Notes: generated by a model from the letters alone, not told the origin. A DNA stretch of 64,000 nt from Limosilactobacillus rudii (GCF_014145455.1 NZ_JACIVB010000054.1:124001-188000); one strand, 5' to 3'; shown: positions 53,221 to 62,337, counted from the first letter of the stretch. Program-made: numbers and translations.

Positions 53221-54432
53221 ATGGTCACTATTAAACGTCCCAAGTACATGCAGTTTCTCAAAGAGTTTAAAGATGTCACTGATACAATTAAAGTTCTCAC
53301 CGGTATTCGCCGATCCGGAAAAACATTCCTAATGCAAATGTTTATCGATGATCTTTTAAATAATGGTGTTGATGATGATCAAATCATTCACATTAACTTT
53401 GAAGACTTTTCCTTTTCTGATATTACAACAGCTAAAGCCTTATATGAATACATCCATAAACATCAAAACAACCAGAAGAGAAATTACTTATTCCTTGATG
53501 AAATTCAACATGTCAAAGATTGGGAAAAAGCCGTTAACAGCTTTCGGATTGATATGGATGCGGATATTTATATTACTGGCTCCAATAGTCAACTATTATC
53601 CGGTGAATTAGCTACCCTGCTTACCGGTCGTTATGTTGAACTTAAAGTATACCCCTTATCATTTAAGGAATTCTACGACTTTAAAGGGGGTACACCTGAA
53701 ACAGCCTATCAACTATTTCAAGATTATTTAATTGATGGCGGCTTTCCAGCAGTTGATATTGAATCGAGTGATAATTTGAAGACTGCTCTTAAAAATGGTA
53801 TCTATGATTCAATTCTCTTAAGCGACATTGCCCTACGAACATCTGGGCGAAACAATGCCGCTATTCTTAGTATTGCGAATTACATGATGAGTGAAGTCGG
53901 TAACCTATTATCTGCTAACAAGATTGCCAACACATTACGCTCCAGCGGACAGAAAATTTCTACTGCCACTGTTATTAATTATTTACAGCTTTTAGAACAG
54001 TCATTCTTATTCTATAAAGCTAATCGTTATGATTTACGTGGAAAAAAATGGCTTAATTCTCAAAGTAAGTATTATGTTGCAGATATCGGCCTTCGTAATA
54101 CTCATCTTCATCGTTCTCCTTATGATAATCTCGGACATCAATTAGAAAATATCGTCTTTATCGAATTATTACGTCGTGGTTATTCTGTTGACGTTGGTAA
54201 ATTTAACGATAAAGAAATTGACTTTGTAGCTCGAAGGGGAGAAACAATTGAATATTATCAGATTACTCAACAGCTACCCCAAAATAGTAATCGTGAGACG
54301 CACAACCTTCTTTATCTACCAGATGCATATCAGAAAACCGTTCTTACATTGAACAAATTAGATACCGGCAATATTGAAGGAGTAAATGTGGTCTATGTTT
54401 TAGATTGGTTGCTAAACACTACTACAAAGTAA
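53221..54432 (+). CDS. AAA family ATPase with DUF4143 domain
   Basis: A 403-residue protein. Walker A is GIRRSGKTFLM near residue 28, Walker B YLFLDEIQHVKDW near residue 92 and sensor-like ITGSNSQLLSGELATLLTGR follows; the C-terminal DUF4143 region contains YYVADIGLRN and a restriction-endonuclease-like NIVFIELLRRGYSVDVGKFNDKEIDFVARR. Proteins of this group are widespread and often mobile; a function has not been settled. TGGAGG precedes the ATG. It is flanked by copies of a 35-bp terminator sequence and preceded by phased operator-like motifs. Confidence 0.88.
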   Translation: MVTIKRPKYMQFLKEFKDVTDTIKVLTGIRRSGKTFLMQMFIDDLLNNGVDDDQIIHINFEDFSFSDITTAKALYEYIHKHQNNQKRNYLFLDEIQHVKDWEKAVNSFRIDMDADIYITGSNSQLLSGELATLLTGRYVELKVYPLSFKEFYDFKGGTPETAYQLFQDYLIDGGFPAVDIESSDNLKTALKNGIYDSILLSDIALRTSGRNNAAILSIANYMMSEVGNLLSANKIANTLRSSGQKISTATVINYLQLLEQSFLFYKANRYDLRGKKWLNSQSKYYVADIGLRNTHLHRSPYDNLGHQLENIVFIELLRRGYSVDVGKFNDKEIDFVARRGETIEYYQITQQLPQNSNRETHNLLYLPDAYQKTVLTLNKLDTGNIEGVNVVYVLDWLLNTTTK

Positions 54433-54476
54433 AATTGTCCTTTCCTTATACTCTGATGTGCATTACCCCTCCAAAA

Positions 54477-54524
54477 AAAAATAACCCCCTAGCTAGACGG
54501 TCAGCCTAGTTAGGAGGTTATCAT
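54477..54524 (+). terminator. Terminator, copy 2 of a 35-bp duplication
   Basis: Identical to 52963-52997 over 35 bases; here the stem is AATAACCCCCTA with TAGGAGGTTAT followed by TTTTATT. Confidence 0.75.
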
Positions 54525-54547
54525 TTTATTATATAAGGTTATTCACC

Positions 54548-54826
54548 CTAATTTTGCGGGTTAATGGCCACTGACAAGATGTAATTTGCCAACTGATTAT
54601 TGGCAATATCTTGCACCTTAAACAAGGTCCAAACTCGTTCATTAGGCTGAGTATTTTGTAAATATTGCCGAATGGCAGCTAAATAAGGCTTAATTCGTTG
54701 AGTATTGAAAAACAACATACCAGTATTTAACAAATATTGCCGTTCATCGTCACCAAGCTGCATTCCAGCTTGTAATTGTAAGTCTTCATCGGTTTCAGCA
54801 ATGATTTCGTTGTTATTCTTTAACAT
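54548..54826 (-). CDS. Small hypothetical protein
   Basis: A 92-residue acidic protein with a good ribosome binding site (AGGAGGTAC) before its ATG at 54826. It reads MLKNNNEIIAETDEDLQLQAGM, then LNTGMLFFNTQRIKPYLAAIRQYL. No family, membrane segment or catalytic motif is recognised. It lies inside the accessory patch between the ATPase and the antisense RNA pair, and its strand is opposite to both. Confidence 0.5.
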   Translation of the reverse strand: MLKNNNEIIAETDEDLQLQAGMQLGDDERQYLLNTGMLFFNTQRIKPYLAAIRQYLQNTQPNERVWTLFKVQDIANNQLANYILSVAINPQN

Positions 54827-54870
54827 TATGAGTACCTCCTAGGATTTCTTTCTTTTCACAAATCCTATTC

Positions 54871-54886
54871 GGCGCTCATGAGCGCC
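54871..54886. repeat. Perfect 16-bp palindrome
   Basis: GGCGCTCATGAGCGCC, GC-rich in an AT-rich stretch, upstream of the sense promoter of the antisense RNA pair. Its role is unknown. Confidence 0.5.
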
Positions 54887-54927
54887 TTAGCAAAACTTAT
54901 ATTAATTCTAATACTATTTAATCAAGT

Positions 54928-54956
54928 TTGATATCATATACAAGGACTACTTTAAT
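54928..54956 (+). promoter_or_regulatory. Promoter of the par/Fst-like sense RNA
   Basis: TTGATA (54928-54933) and TTTAAT (54951-54956) with exactly 17 bp between them. Confidence 0.6.
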
Positions 54957-54962
54957 AGTCCC

Positions 54963-55096
54963 TGATTCTTGTTACTGCTCCTGATAGAAAGGGGGCGTGG
55001 TGATTTTGCAGGCTTTTTGATCAACGTAATCGTAACAGTCACCACTAGTAAATAAAAGGCCAGCTACGTATGTGGAAGTTCGTAGCTGACCTTTTT
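54963..55096 (+). ncRNA. Type I toxin-antitoxin-like sense RNA (par/Fst arrangement), toxin frame unclear
   Basis: RNA from about 54963 to the shared terminator at 55054-55096. It has AGAAAGGGGG (54986-54995, ribosome-binding-site-like), a stem GTGGTGA/TCACCAC (54997-55045) and two segments repeated further on: TGCAGGCTTTT (55007-55017) and ACGTAATCGTAACA (55024-55037). Possible peptides are a 7-codon VILQAF frame or a 28-codon frame from TTG 54970 ending FLINVIVTVTTSK. Neither clearly matches Fst, so the toxin may be lost. Confidence 0.5.
55054..55096. terminator. Bidirectional terminator shared by convergent RNAs
   Basis: AAAAGGCCAGCTACG pairs with CGTAGCTGACCTTTTT; both strands end in a T-run. 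Confidence 0.8.
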
Positions 55097-55138
55097 ATAA
55101 TGCAGACGTAATCGTAACATCTGCAGGCTTTTCTTTCT
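55056..55138 (-). ncRNA. Antisense RNA (par RNA II-like)
   Basis: A minus-strand promoter TTGACC (55168-55173) and TATAAT (55145-55150), 17 bp apart, starts RNA near 55138. It carries the complements of both repeated segments (copies at 55106-55119 and 55122-55132) in a small hairpin (GCAGA/TCTGC) and ends at the shared terminator, about 80 nt in all. It could pair with the sense RNA at two separate places. Confidence 0.6.
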
Positions 55139-55177
55139 ATAGTTATTATAATTTGAAATATTTAGAGGGTCAAATCA

Positions 55178-55767
55178 ATAAAACAACTTGTATTACCAAT
55201 CAAAGACACCAATATCCTACACGAAGTCGAGGACACTTTATTACATAATTTCCGTTTTGGTCGCCGAAACTACACGATTTTCCAAGTTGGCAAGGCAACT
55301 TTGCTTCGAGTGTCCGATTTATTGGCTCTCAGACGCAATGAAATCTTTAATAACGATGGGACCCCATCGCTAAAAATGCTTATATTCGGAATAAGAAGAC
55401 TGGAAAACCCAATACTTTATACCTAAAACCGGTAAAGCAGGACTTATTGGACTATTATGCATGGCTCCAAGAAAATAATATACAATTCGAATGGCTATTC
55501 CCCTCAACAACTCACCATGGCTGCCACATTACTGAAAAGCAATTTTACAAAGTTATGGCTAAAACTGGTGATCTGCTTGGCATCAATTACCATGGCACCC
55601 ATACTATGCGTAAAACTGGCGCTTATAGAGTTTATACCCAATCTAATTACAACATCGGTCTAGTCATGGAACTACTCAATCATTCGTCAGAAGCCATGAC
55701 TTTGAAGTATCTCGGATTAGATCAAATCAGTCGCGGAAAGATGGTAGACCAGATTGATTTTGATTAG
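55178..55767 (+). pseudogene. Tyrosine recombinase/integrase pseudogene
   Basis: Two frames together encode a nearly whole small integrase. Frame one reads KQLVLPIKDTNILHEVEDTL and LLRVSDLLALRRNEIFNNDG; frame two resumes near 55378 with NAYIRNKKTGKPNTLYLKP and ends HGTHTMRKTGAYRVY and ELLNHSSEAMTLKYLGL, which supply the catalytic R, H and Y. The natural start codon appears mutated to ATA (55178-55180, after AGAGGG). Both defects make it non-functional. Such integrases occur on lactobacillus plasmids and islands. Confidence 0.8.
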
Positions 55768-56162
55768 CAAACATCACTAAATCTCTTGCAACTGTAAGAA
55801 TAAGGCGGGCTTTAATATAGGAAAATGGGATAATAAAAAAAGTACACTGGTTTCCACCAATGCACAAGTTAATCATGAAAGTCCGTGATTTTATTACGAA
55901 ATTTCTTAGATGCGCTTGGTTGGTGGTGTAATGCTGTACACCAGAATAGGAGCGCTTTTGCTAAAATTATCAGCCTAACTATTGAATGCAATATTTCTTT
56001 AGACAGCTGTATTATCGCATGAGTTATCAACTTTGACGATCGCTTGGATCATTTACAAAAGAATGGTCAGTATTATTTGCTTTTTCTTGCAAAAAACTAT
56101 CATTATAGTTTTAAAAGTGGTTTAAAATAAAATTTATTAACTAAAGGGATGGTTACAGATAA
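55768..56162. other. Intergenic region, nothing recognised
   Basis: 395 bases with short inverted repeats only (for example ACTGGTTTCCACCA near 55849) and no coding frame or clear promoter apart from a possible TTGCTT near 56077. Confidence 0.4.
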
Positions 56163-56948
56163 ATGGGTGAAATAACTTTTATATTATTATTACTTGGCGT
56201 TGGAATTCTTTCAGGAATTGTTAGTGCTGCTGCCGGATTGGCATCGTTAATATCCTATCCTTCATTATTAGTATTAGGATTGCCGCCAGTAATGGCCAAT
56301 GTTACGAGTGCTTTTTCCACAATAACTGGAAACTACAGCTCCGTCTTTTCATCATTCAAGGAATTGCAACATAATCGTCGTCAGCTATGGATAATTTTAC
56401 CGTTAGTATTTATCGGTTCAATTATTGGCGCCTTTTTGCTTTTTGCGGTGCCTAGTAAATGGTTTGCGGAATTAGTACCATTATGTATTGCATTAGCAGG
56501 AATTATTTTGCTTTTTCCTCATCATCCAAAGAAAGCCGCGCCAACGATGGCTGGTAATAGTAAACTTTTTGGTAAGTCACGGATTAGCCAAATTTTCTCA
56601 ATCATTGGGATTTTTATTGTTGGCATTTACGCGGGCTTTTTTAATGCCGGCGCGGGCGTGTTAATGTTAACCTTGCTAACAGTAATAAATAGTCAAAAAA
56701 GTTTTGCGGTTAATAATGCGTTAAAAAATGTTGCAATGACAGTTACGAATACGACCTCGTGGATTGTTTTTGCTATTGAAACAACAATCTATTGGAACTA
56801 TGTCCTTCCGTTAATGATTGGAAATGTGATTGGTGGTTATATTGGTCCGATTATTGTTCGCCATTTACCCGGTCGATTAATGCAAGTATTAGTAGGAATT
56901 GGTGCATTGATTTTGGCTGTGTCGTTGGTAATAAGAAATTTAATGTAG
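56163..56948 (+). CDS. TauE/SafE family sulfite exporter-like membrane protein
   Basis: A 261-residue protein with about eight hydrophobic segments. The N-terminus LLLLGVGILSGIVSAAAGLASLISYPSLLVLGLPPVMANVTS has the TauE GxxSGxxxxxxG-type repeat and PxxxANVT motif; the second half repeats it (FFNAGAGVLMLTLLTV, NNALKNVAMTVTNTTSW). Members export sulfite, sulfoacetate or other anions; the substrate here is unknown. Single gene ending at a strong terminator. Confidence 0.88.
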   Translation: MGEITFILLLLGVGILSGIVSAAAGLASLISYPSLLVLGLPPVMANVTSAFSTITGNYSSVFSSFKELQHNRRQLWIILPLVFIGSIIGAFLLFAVPSKWFAELVPLCIALAGIILLFPHHPKKAAPTMAGNSKLFGKSRISQIFSIIGIFIVGIYAGFFNAGAGVLMLTLLTVINSQKSFAVNNALKNVAMTVTNTTSWIVFAIETTIYWNYVLPLMIGNVIGGYIGPIIVRHLPGRLMQVLVGIGALILAVSLVIRNLM

Positions 56949-56954
56949 CCAGAA

Positions 56955-57003
56955 AATGTGCTCCTAGCATTCTATGCATTTGAATGTTAGGGGCACACTT
57001 TTT
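56955..57003. terminator. Terminator between tauE-like and SDR genes
   Basis: AATGTGCTCCTAGCATTC pairs with GAATGTTAGGGGCACACTTTTT. Confidence 0.8.
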
Positions 57004-57029
57004 ATATTATTTAATTTTAGCAAACCTAA

Positions 57030-57785
57030 TTATTGGGCAGTGTAACCACCATCTGCGACAAATTCAGATCCGGTACTAAAGCTGGACTCATCCGAAGCAA
57101 GATATAGGGCAAGGTTAGCAATTTCCTCAGGCTTACCTAAACGGCCCATTGGGTGGAGACTTACAAGGTGATCGTTAGTCTTTGGATCGTCCTTTACCAA
57201 GTTGTCTACTAATGGGGTAGAAACGTATCCTGGATGAATTGTATTAACCCGAATATCGTATCCCTTACGAGCACAGTCAAGAGCGGCTGACTTAGTTAGA
57301 AGCCGAACACCACCTTTAGAAGCATTATAAGCGAAGAGGTCTGGATCACCAATTAATCCTTCAATTGAGGACATATTAATAATGGAGTTCTTTTCACCAT
57401 TATTCTTCATGGCTTCAATTCCAAGCTTAGTTCCCCACATTGTTCCTGTGAGGTTAACATCAATGGTTTTATCCCAAATTTCTGCGTCGGTTTTTTCAAT
57501 GTCGGCATATTCAGCGATACCAGCGTTGTTTACAACAATGTTTAACTTACCAAATACTTGAACAGTTTGCCGAATGACACGATCCCAGTCACCCTTACGT
57601 GCTACATCTTGCTGGATAAAGATAGCGTTGTCGCCTAATTGATCAGCGACTTTTTGTCCTTCATCCATTTTACGGGCGGTCAAAACAACTTTAGCGCCTT
57701 CTTCGATAAACTTCTTTGCAACGGCAGCTCCAATACCCTTTGAACCACCAGTGACAATCGCAACTTTATTATCTAAACGACCCAT
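57030..57785 (-). CDS. Short-chain dehydrogenase, R-alcohol-dehydrogenase-like
   Basis: A 251-residue SDR. Cofactor motif [16 protein letters not shown] at residues 11-26, NNAGIAEY, active-site Ser in [22 protein letters not shown] with Tyr and Lys (YNASK), and a C-terminal [10 protein letters not shown]. The SSIEGxxGDP and terminal Gln match Lactobacillus brevis/kefiri R-specific alcohol dehydrogenases, where the terminal residue binds Mg2+. It probably reduces small ketones with NADPH or NADH. Single gene with an AGGAAG-type ribosome binding site. Confidence 0.9.
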   Translation of the reverse strand: MGRLDNKVAIVTGGSKGIGAAVAKKFIEEGAKVVLTARKMDEGQKVADQLGDNAIFIQQDVARKGDWDRVIRQTVQVFGKLNIVVNNAGIAEYADIEKTDAEIWDKTIDVNLTGTMWGTKLGIEAMKNNGEKNSIINMSSIEGLIGDPDLFAYNASKGGVRLLTKSAALDCARKGYDIRVNTIHPGYVSTPLVDNLVKDDPKTNDHLVSLHPMGRLGKPEEIANLALYLASDESSFSTGSEFVADGGYTAQ

Positions 57786-57889
57786 TGATTAGACACTTCC
57801 TTAGAAAAATCAAAGTAACCATTTACAAATTTAATTATAACAACTTCGCATCAAAAGCGTGAGAATAACGACTTTTCATGAAGTAGATA

Positions 57890-57922
57890 AAAAAGAAGCG
57901 TGGCTGTAAGCAGCCCGCTTCT
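57890..57922 (-). terminator. Terminator of the nucleoside hydrolase gene
   Basis: AGAAGCGGGCTG and CAGCCACGCTTCT on the minus strand followed by TTTTTTA. Confidence 0.8.
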
Positions 57923-57928
57923 AGTGCA

Positions 57929-58891
57929 TTAGTTTTCTTTGAAAAGGTTAGTTAAATGATCCATGAAGACCTTCAAGTAACGTTCTTTATCAACGTTAAC
58001 TGCAACCTTAACATTAGGATCATCATCGTTTAACTTAGCGTTGTCACCGATTGTCCGGCCGTAGTAAGGACCTTCTTCGTAAACAACTTTCATAAAGAGG
58101 CTGATAGTTGTAACGAAGGATGGGTCAATACCAACACCAACAGCTAGTGGGTCGTGAAGGGCACAACCACGCTTATCAATATCTAAGTTGTAGTAAGCGT
58201 CGATGTAGAAGTCGGTAATGTCAGCATAGGCCTTACCAGCTTTGGTACCTAGTTCACGCCATTGCTTAGTGTCTTCCTTAGTAAGTAATGTCCGTAAAGT
58301 AACGTCAAGACCCACCATTGTAAGTGGTAAGTTTGACTTCATTACTTCGTCAGCAGCCTTTGGATCTTGGTTAATGTTGGCTTCTGCAACAGGGGTAACA
58401 TTACCTTCAACGGTTAAGGCACCACCCATAAAGGTTACGTTACCAATGAGATCAGCAATTTCAGGATCCTTCTTAAGGGCAGCAGCTAAGTTTGTCATTG
58501 GACCGGTTGGAATAATGATTAAGTCTTTGCCGTATTTGTGAGCGGCTTCGATGTAGAAATCCACACCAGATTGTTCTTCGATTGAACGACTAGGAGCTGG
58601 TAAGTCAACGTCTCCGATTCCGTTGTCACCATGAATATCCTTAGAAACTTGCATTACATCAAAGTGGTCACTAGTACATGAATGTGGAAGACCCTTGAAT
58701 ACTGGAATATCAGTGTGCCCTAATAATTCCAATAATTTAAGGCTGTTTTCTGCACAAACATCTAGTAAGTTGTTACCATATGAACTAACAATTCCGATTA
58801 GATCAACTTCAGGATCAGCGAGTGCATATGCAATTGCTAAAGCGTCGTCAACACCAGTATCTAAGTCAAGAATCATTTTACGTTTTGCCAT
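57929..58891 (-). CDS. Nucleoside hydrolase (IunH family)
   Basis: A 320-residue ribonucleoside hydrolase. The calcium-binding cluster DLDTGVDDALAIAYAL lies at residues 9-24, with IVSSYGN, IPTGPMTNLAAAL, FMGGALTVEGNVTPVAEANI (active-site region) and a late CALHDPLAVGV containing the catalytic His. It releases bases from nucleosides for salvage. GGAGG precedes the ATG. Codon use is moderately biased to preferred codons, suggesting good expression. Confidence 0.93.
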   Translation of the reverse strand: MAKRKMILDLDTGVDDALAIAYALADPEVDLIGIVSSYGNNLLDVCAENSLKLLELLGHTDIPVFKGLPHSCTSDHFDVMQVSKDIHGDNGIGDVDLPAPSRSIEEQSGVDFYIEAAHKYGKDLIIIPTGPMTNLAAALKKDPEIADLIGNVTFMGGALTVEGNVTPVAEANINQDPKAADEVMKSNLPLTMVGLDVTLRTLLTKEDTKQWRELGTKAGKAYADITDFYIDAYYNLDIDKRGCALHDPLAVGVGIDPSFVTTISLFMKVVYEEGPYYGRTIGDNAKLNDDDPNVKVAVNVDKERYLKVFMDHLTNLFKEN

Positions 58892-59061
58892 TGTAGTTCC
58901 TCCAATTTTAAGTAAAATTTACTACCTTTACTTATATGTTAATTTAATTGGCGTAGAAATACAAATAAATTTTGGTAACGCTTACGATTTTTTGGAAAAA
59001 CTTAGAAATTTTAAAAATGATATAATAGTTTCACAAATAAAAGTGAAGGGAATAAAGAAAA

Positions 59062-60060
59062 ATGGCAGATCAAATTTATGATGTAACAATCGTTGGCGGA
59101 GGACCGGCAGGGATGTTTGCGGCATTTTATTGTGGACTTCATGAATTAAATGCCCAGTTGATTGAAAGTTTGCCACAATTAGGCGGACAAGTTGGTGCAT
59201 TGTATCCTGAAAAACAGGTATGGGATGTTGCAGGGATGCCAGGTGTTACTGGTCGTGAATTAATTGCCAAATTAGAAGAACAAATGGCGATTGCGCCAAT
59301 CGATCAATTCCTTGATGAAACTGTAGAAGACGTTATCAAAGAAGATGATGGCACATTTACAATTAAGTCTGCTAATCGAACATCGCGTTCACGAGCTGTA
59401 ATCATCGCATTAGGAAATGGGGCTTTTACACCGCGGAAGCTTGCCTTAGAAGGGGCAGATGAGCTAGAAAATGATCAGCTCTCTTACTTTATAAACCGCA
59501 AAGCCGATTATACTGATAAAAAAGTAGCAGTTCTTGGTGGCGGTGATTCAGCTATTGATATTGCATTAATGCTTGAGCCAATTGCCAAAGAAGTTCACCT
59601 TGTCCACCGTCGTGATCAATTCCGTGGTCTTGAACATACTGTTACACAATTAAAGCAGTCAAGCGTAAAGCTAGACACCCCATACTTGCCACGTGCACTA
59701 AGGGTAGAAGATGACAACACGGTGACATTAGATCTTAAGAAAATGCGCAGTGATGATGAGGCCCAGTTGAATGTTGATAAACTTGTTGTAAACTACGGCT
59801 TTACTTCCAACAATGCTGCCTTAAATAAGTGGTCACTAGGCCTTGAAGCCGAGCGAAACTTAATCAAAGTTGATTCATTGATGGAAACAAATATTGATGG
59901 GGTATATGCGATTGGGGATGGCGTAACTTATCCTGGTAAAGTTGCCCTGATTGCAGCTGGATTTGGGGAAGCACCAACTGCAGTAACAGCCCTTGCAAAG
60001 AAGCTTTATCCGGAGAAACGAATGGCCATGCATAGTTCTTCAATGGGCATTGGTAAATAA
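59062..60060 (+). CDS. Ferredoxin/flavodoxin-NADP+ reductase (thioredoxin-reductase-like, type 2)
   Basis: A 332-residue flavoprotein. FAD-binding VTIVGGGPAGMFAAFYCGLH at residues 8-27, QLGGQVGALYPEK near residue 43, NADPH motif VAVLGGGDSAIDIALML near residue 155 and GDGVTYPGKVALIAAGFGEA near residue 290. The redox CxxC of thioredoxin reductase is missing, which identifies the YumC/type 2 reductase group. GTGAAGGG precedes ATG 59062. The zinc-ribbon gene follows immediately. Confidence 0.92.
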   Translation: MADQIYDVTIVGGGPAGMFAAFYCGLHELNAQLIESLPQLGGQVGALYPEKQVWDVAGMPGVTGRELIAKLEEQMAIAPIDQFLDETVEDVIKEDDGTFTIKSANRTSRSRAVIIALGNGAFTPRKLALEGADELENDQLSYFINRKADYTDKKVAVLGGGDSAIDIALMLEPIAKEVHLVHRRDQFRGLEHTVTQLKQSSVKLDTPYLPRALRVEDDNTVTLDLKKMRSDDEAQLNVDKLVVNYGFTSNNAALNKWSLGLEAERNLIKVDSLMETNIDGVYAIGDGVTYPGKVALIAAGFGEAPTAVTALAKKLYPEKRMAMHSSSMGIGK

Positions 60061-60062
60061 TA

Positions 60063-60788
60063 ATGAGAATTTGCCCGCACTGCAATACGGTTAATGAGGA
60101 TGATGCTACTACTTGTGTGAACTGTGGGGCGGTATTAACCAAGCCGATTCTGGCATTGATTTGTCCCAAGTGTGGAAAAGTAAGCCCGATTGGTACTAAG
60201 GAATGTCCAGTTTGCCATGAAAAGTTGGTTGAACAGAATCAGCAGGTTTTAAACTATTCTATTCAACCACCCAAAAAGAAGCGAATTTTAGGCGTAACGC
60301 TTATGCTTCTTATTTTTGGTGGTATTTTCCTATTTATTAGTATAAATTACAGTAGGATTGCTCCTAACCGGTATGTAAAGTATCTTGGAGTCGAATTTAA
60401 TTTTCAAGATAGCCAACACCATACCTTAAGTAAAAGATACTTCATGGTGAAGCAAAATAATAAAAGGTATCAAGCTCGGTTTTCGGTAGCGTATCTGGGG
60501 CAAGGAAAGCAGGGCCGCAATAAAATGAATACTTCTGAAACTAAAAAGTTTGCTGCTCAGTATCGGCAAAATCCGCACTATACTTTAGATGTAAAGCCAA
60601 CTATGGCTAGACTTAATGGTCCCCAACAAGTAGTCATAAGAACATCGCGTTCAAAAATTCTTACAGGTTACAAAAGTAGAAGCTTTGAAGAAAAGATTGC
60701 AAGCGATACATTTCCTTGCATTGTGAAGGGAAATTCTCAAATAAAATATGTTCACCTTTTATCAGCGATGGCGCGTCCATATGAATAG
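60063..60788 (+). CDS. Zinc-ribbon membrane-anchored protein
   Basis: A 241-residue protein. Two zinc ribbons at the N-terminus (CPHCNTVN...CVNCG and CPKCGKVS...CPVCHEKL, residues 4-57), one membrane segment (RILGVTLMLLIFGGIFLFISI, about 78-98) and an extracellular domain of about 140 residues (YVKYLGVEFNFQD). The layout is TcaA-like but the outer domain is not recognised. It starts two bases after the reductase stop, so the two are co-transcribed; a functional link is unknown. Confidence 0.75.
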   Translation: MRICPHCNTVNEDDATTCVNCGAVLTKPILALICPKCGKVSPIGTKECPVCHEKLVEQNQQVLNYSIQPPKKKRILGVTLMLLIFGGIFLFISINYSRIAPNRYVKYLGVEFNFQDSQHHTLSKRYFMVKQNNKRYQARFSVAYLGQGKQGRNKMNTSETKKFAAQYRQNPHYTLDVKPTMARLNGPQQVVIRTSRSKILTGYKSRSFEEKIASDTFPCIVKGNSQIKYVHLLSAMARPYE

Positions 60789-60810
60789 AAGAAAATACAT
60801 GAGAGAGTAA

Positions 60811-60861
60811 TAAAACACCCAACATCGGTTGACAAGCTGATCTTGGGTGCTTTTATTTTTA
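60811..60861. terminator. Bidirectional terminator
   Basis: TAAAACACCCAA and TTGGGTGCTTTTA with an ATC/GAT inner stem, between the convergent zinc-ribbon and kinase genes. Confidence 0.8.
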
Positions 60862-60870
60862 GAAGTTGAA

Positions 60871-62232
60871 TTAGTTGTGAATAATTATTTCTTGGGTTAC
60901 GTAGTGGTTATTTGACTGGCTATTGTGTTGAATAAAAGGATAACTAGCGAGAATAATTCGTAAATTACGTAGCCCAAGGGAATGGCGATTGTTTAAGACG
61001 CCACGGAAGTTACCAGTAAGAAGGTGTAAGTCAACTTTGTCTTCTTTAGTCGAATTACGAATGACAATATATTGAGCTTGCCCCTTAGAAAATAGACTAA
61101 AATTAATTTTTTTAGTTGGTGAATTTTTCGCCGCATTAATTGCATTGTCAAAGAGGATAGCAATAATTCGTAGCGCATCTGTGATTGAAATCTTACTAGA
61201 AAGCTTAAACGGTTCGGCAACTTCAACAGTTACGTCGATATGTTCATTAATGGCGGTAATTATTTTACTATAAACGATACTTTTTATTTCAAGATCTTTA
61301 ATGTTTTCAAGGTGACTAAGGACCGCAGTATGATTGTCAAGTTCTTTATTAGTTGGCTGGACTACGCGACTGAAAATTTCACGTATTTCATTGATGTTCC
61401 CGGATTCAGTTGCTCCTTTTAAGCTTAGCAAGATATTTTTGTAATCATGACGGAAGCGACGAAGATCATCATACATTGCCTCAATGTGGCTAGTATAAGT
61501 CTGGAGGTTCTTTAATTCGGTTGCCTGACTAATAGTTAAGTTTTTATAACTATAGAAACTAGTAATAACCTTGATAAAGAATAGCATTACTACAAGATAT
61601 AGGACATTAAAAAGAATATACATAAAGGTACTGATAGCTGTGTCACCGAGCGCACTATGGACAATAATACGGAAAATAGACTGACTTAATAGAAAAATGT
61701 TAAACAACCAGATAGTAACCGGCGCTTGGTTAATTATTCGGGAAGTATAGCGATGGAGCATTGGATTAATTTGCTTAACAATCAATACTGAAATAGCTAA
61801 TTCAAATAACTGGATAACAGGAGCACCGAGATTTTCAAAGGCTGCCGCAGTGGCAGGAGAAATTAACTTATAAGCGCCGGAGATGATTGGCCCAAGAATC
61901 CCAGTAATTAAGTGCAGGAGCGTATATATAAAGATCATGTTAGTCAAAATATAGGTATAGCTAAGTCGTCGCTTAGTAACAAAAAGATAAATAAAAAGCG
62001 CGTAAATTATCGGAATCAGCAAATCCAAGAGGGTGTTGTCTAGGAATGGAAGGATTACTAAACTAACTAGATACATCCACCACGGAATTCGAATATTAGT
62101 GGTTCTTTTAAATAAGTAAAAGTCACTAAAAGCTGAAACAAATACGAGGGTAAAGATAAAACCATATAACCATAAAAACCAATTACCGTAGTAGGTAGGG
62201 GTTAATAGAAAAGTGGGACGAAAAAGTAACAT
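60871..62232 (-). CDS. Sensor histidine kinase, GHKL family (AgrC-like)
   Basis: About 453 residues. The N-terminal half has six or more membrane helices, then RFRHDYKNILLSLKG with the phospho-accepting His near residue 270, the N-box ILFDNAINAAKNSP and a GLRNLR ATP-lid segment near the C-terminus. This is the HPK10 type that commonly senses peptide pheromones. ATG 62232 follows AAAGGAATT; the frame extends to 62250. It is separated from the partner regulator gene by a terminator hairpin. Confidence 0.9.
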   Translation of the reverse strand: MLLFRPTFLLTPTYYGNWFLWLYGFIFTLVFVSAFSDFYLFKRTTNIRIPWWMYLVSLVILPFLDNTLLDLLIPIIYALFIYLFVTKRRLSYTYILTNMIFIYTLLHLITGILGPIISGAYKLISPATAAAFENLGAPVIQLFELAISVLIVKQINPMLHRYTSRIINQAPVTIWLFNIFLLSQSIFRIIVHSALGDTAISTFMYILFNVLYLVVMLFFIKVITSFYSYKNLTISQATELKNLQTYTSHIEAMYDDLRRFRHDYKNILLSLKGATESGNINEIREIFSRVVQPTNKELDNHTAVLSHLENIKDLEIKSIVYSKIITAINEHIDVTVEVAEPFKLSSKISITDALRIIAILFDNAINAAKNSPTKKINFSLFSKGQAQYIVIRNSTKEDKVDLHLLTGNFRGVLNNRHSLGLRNLRIILASYPFIQHNSQSNNHYVTQEIIIHN

Positions 62233-62301
62233 AAAGTTAATTCCTTTCATGTGATAATATGAGCACTTACAATCATAGCATTAGAAAGAAATAATGGGAA
62301 T

Positions 62302-62337
62302 AAAAAAAGCGCTAACACAAAAATGATTAGCGCTTTA
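62302..62337 (-). terminator. Terminator between response regulator and kinase genes
   Basis: AAGCGCTAA and TTAGCGCTT (62307-62315, 62327-62335) followed by T5-7 on the minus strand. It overlaps the regulator stop codon and should reduce kinase transcription. Confidence 0.7.

Noticed and set aside
58975-58990. Cre box upstream of the nucleoside hydrolase (TGGTAACGCTTACG)
   Set aside because: Three mismatches to the consensus; too weak to annotate.
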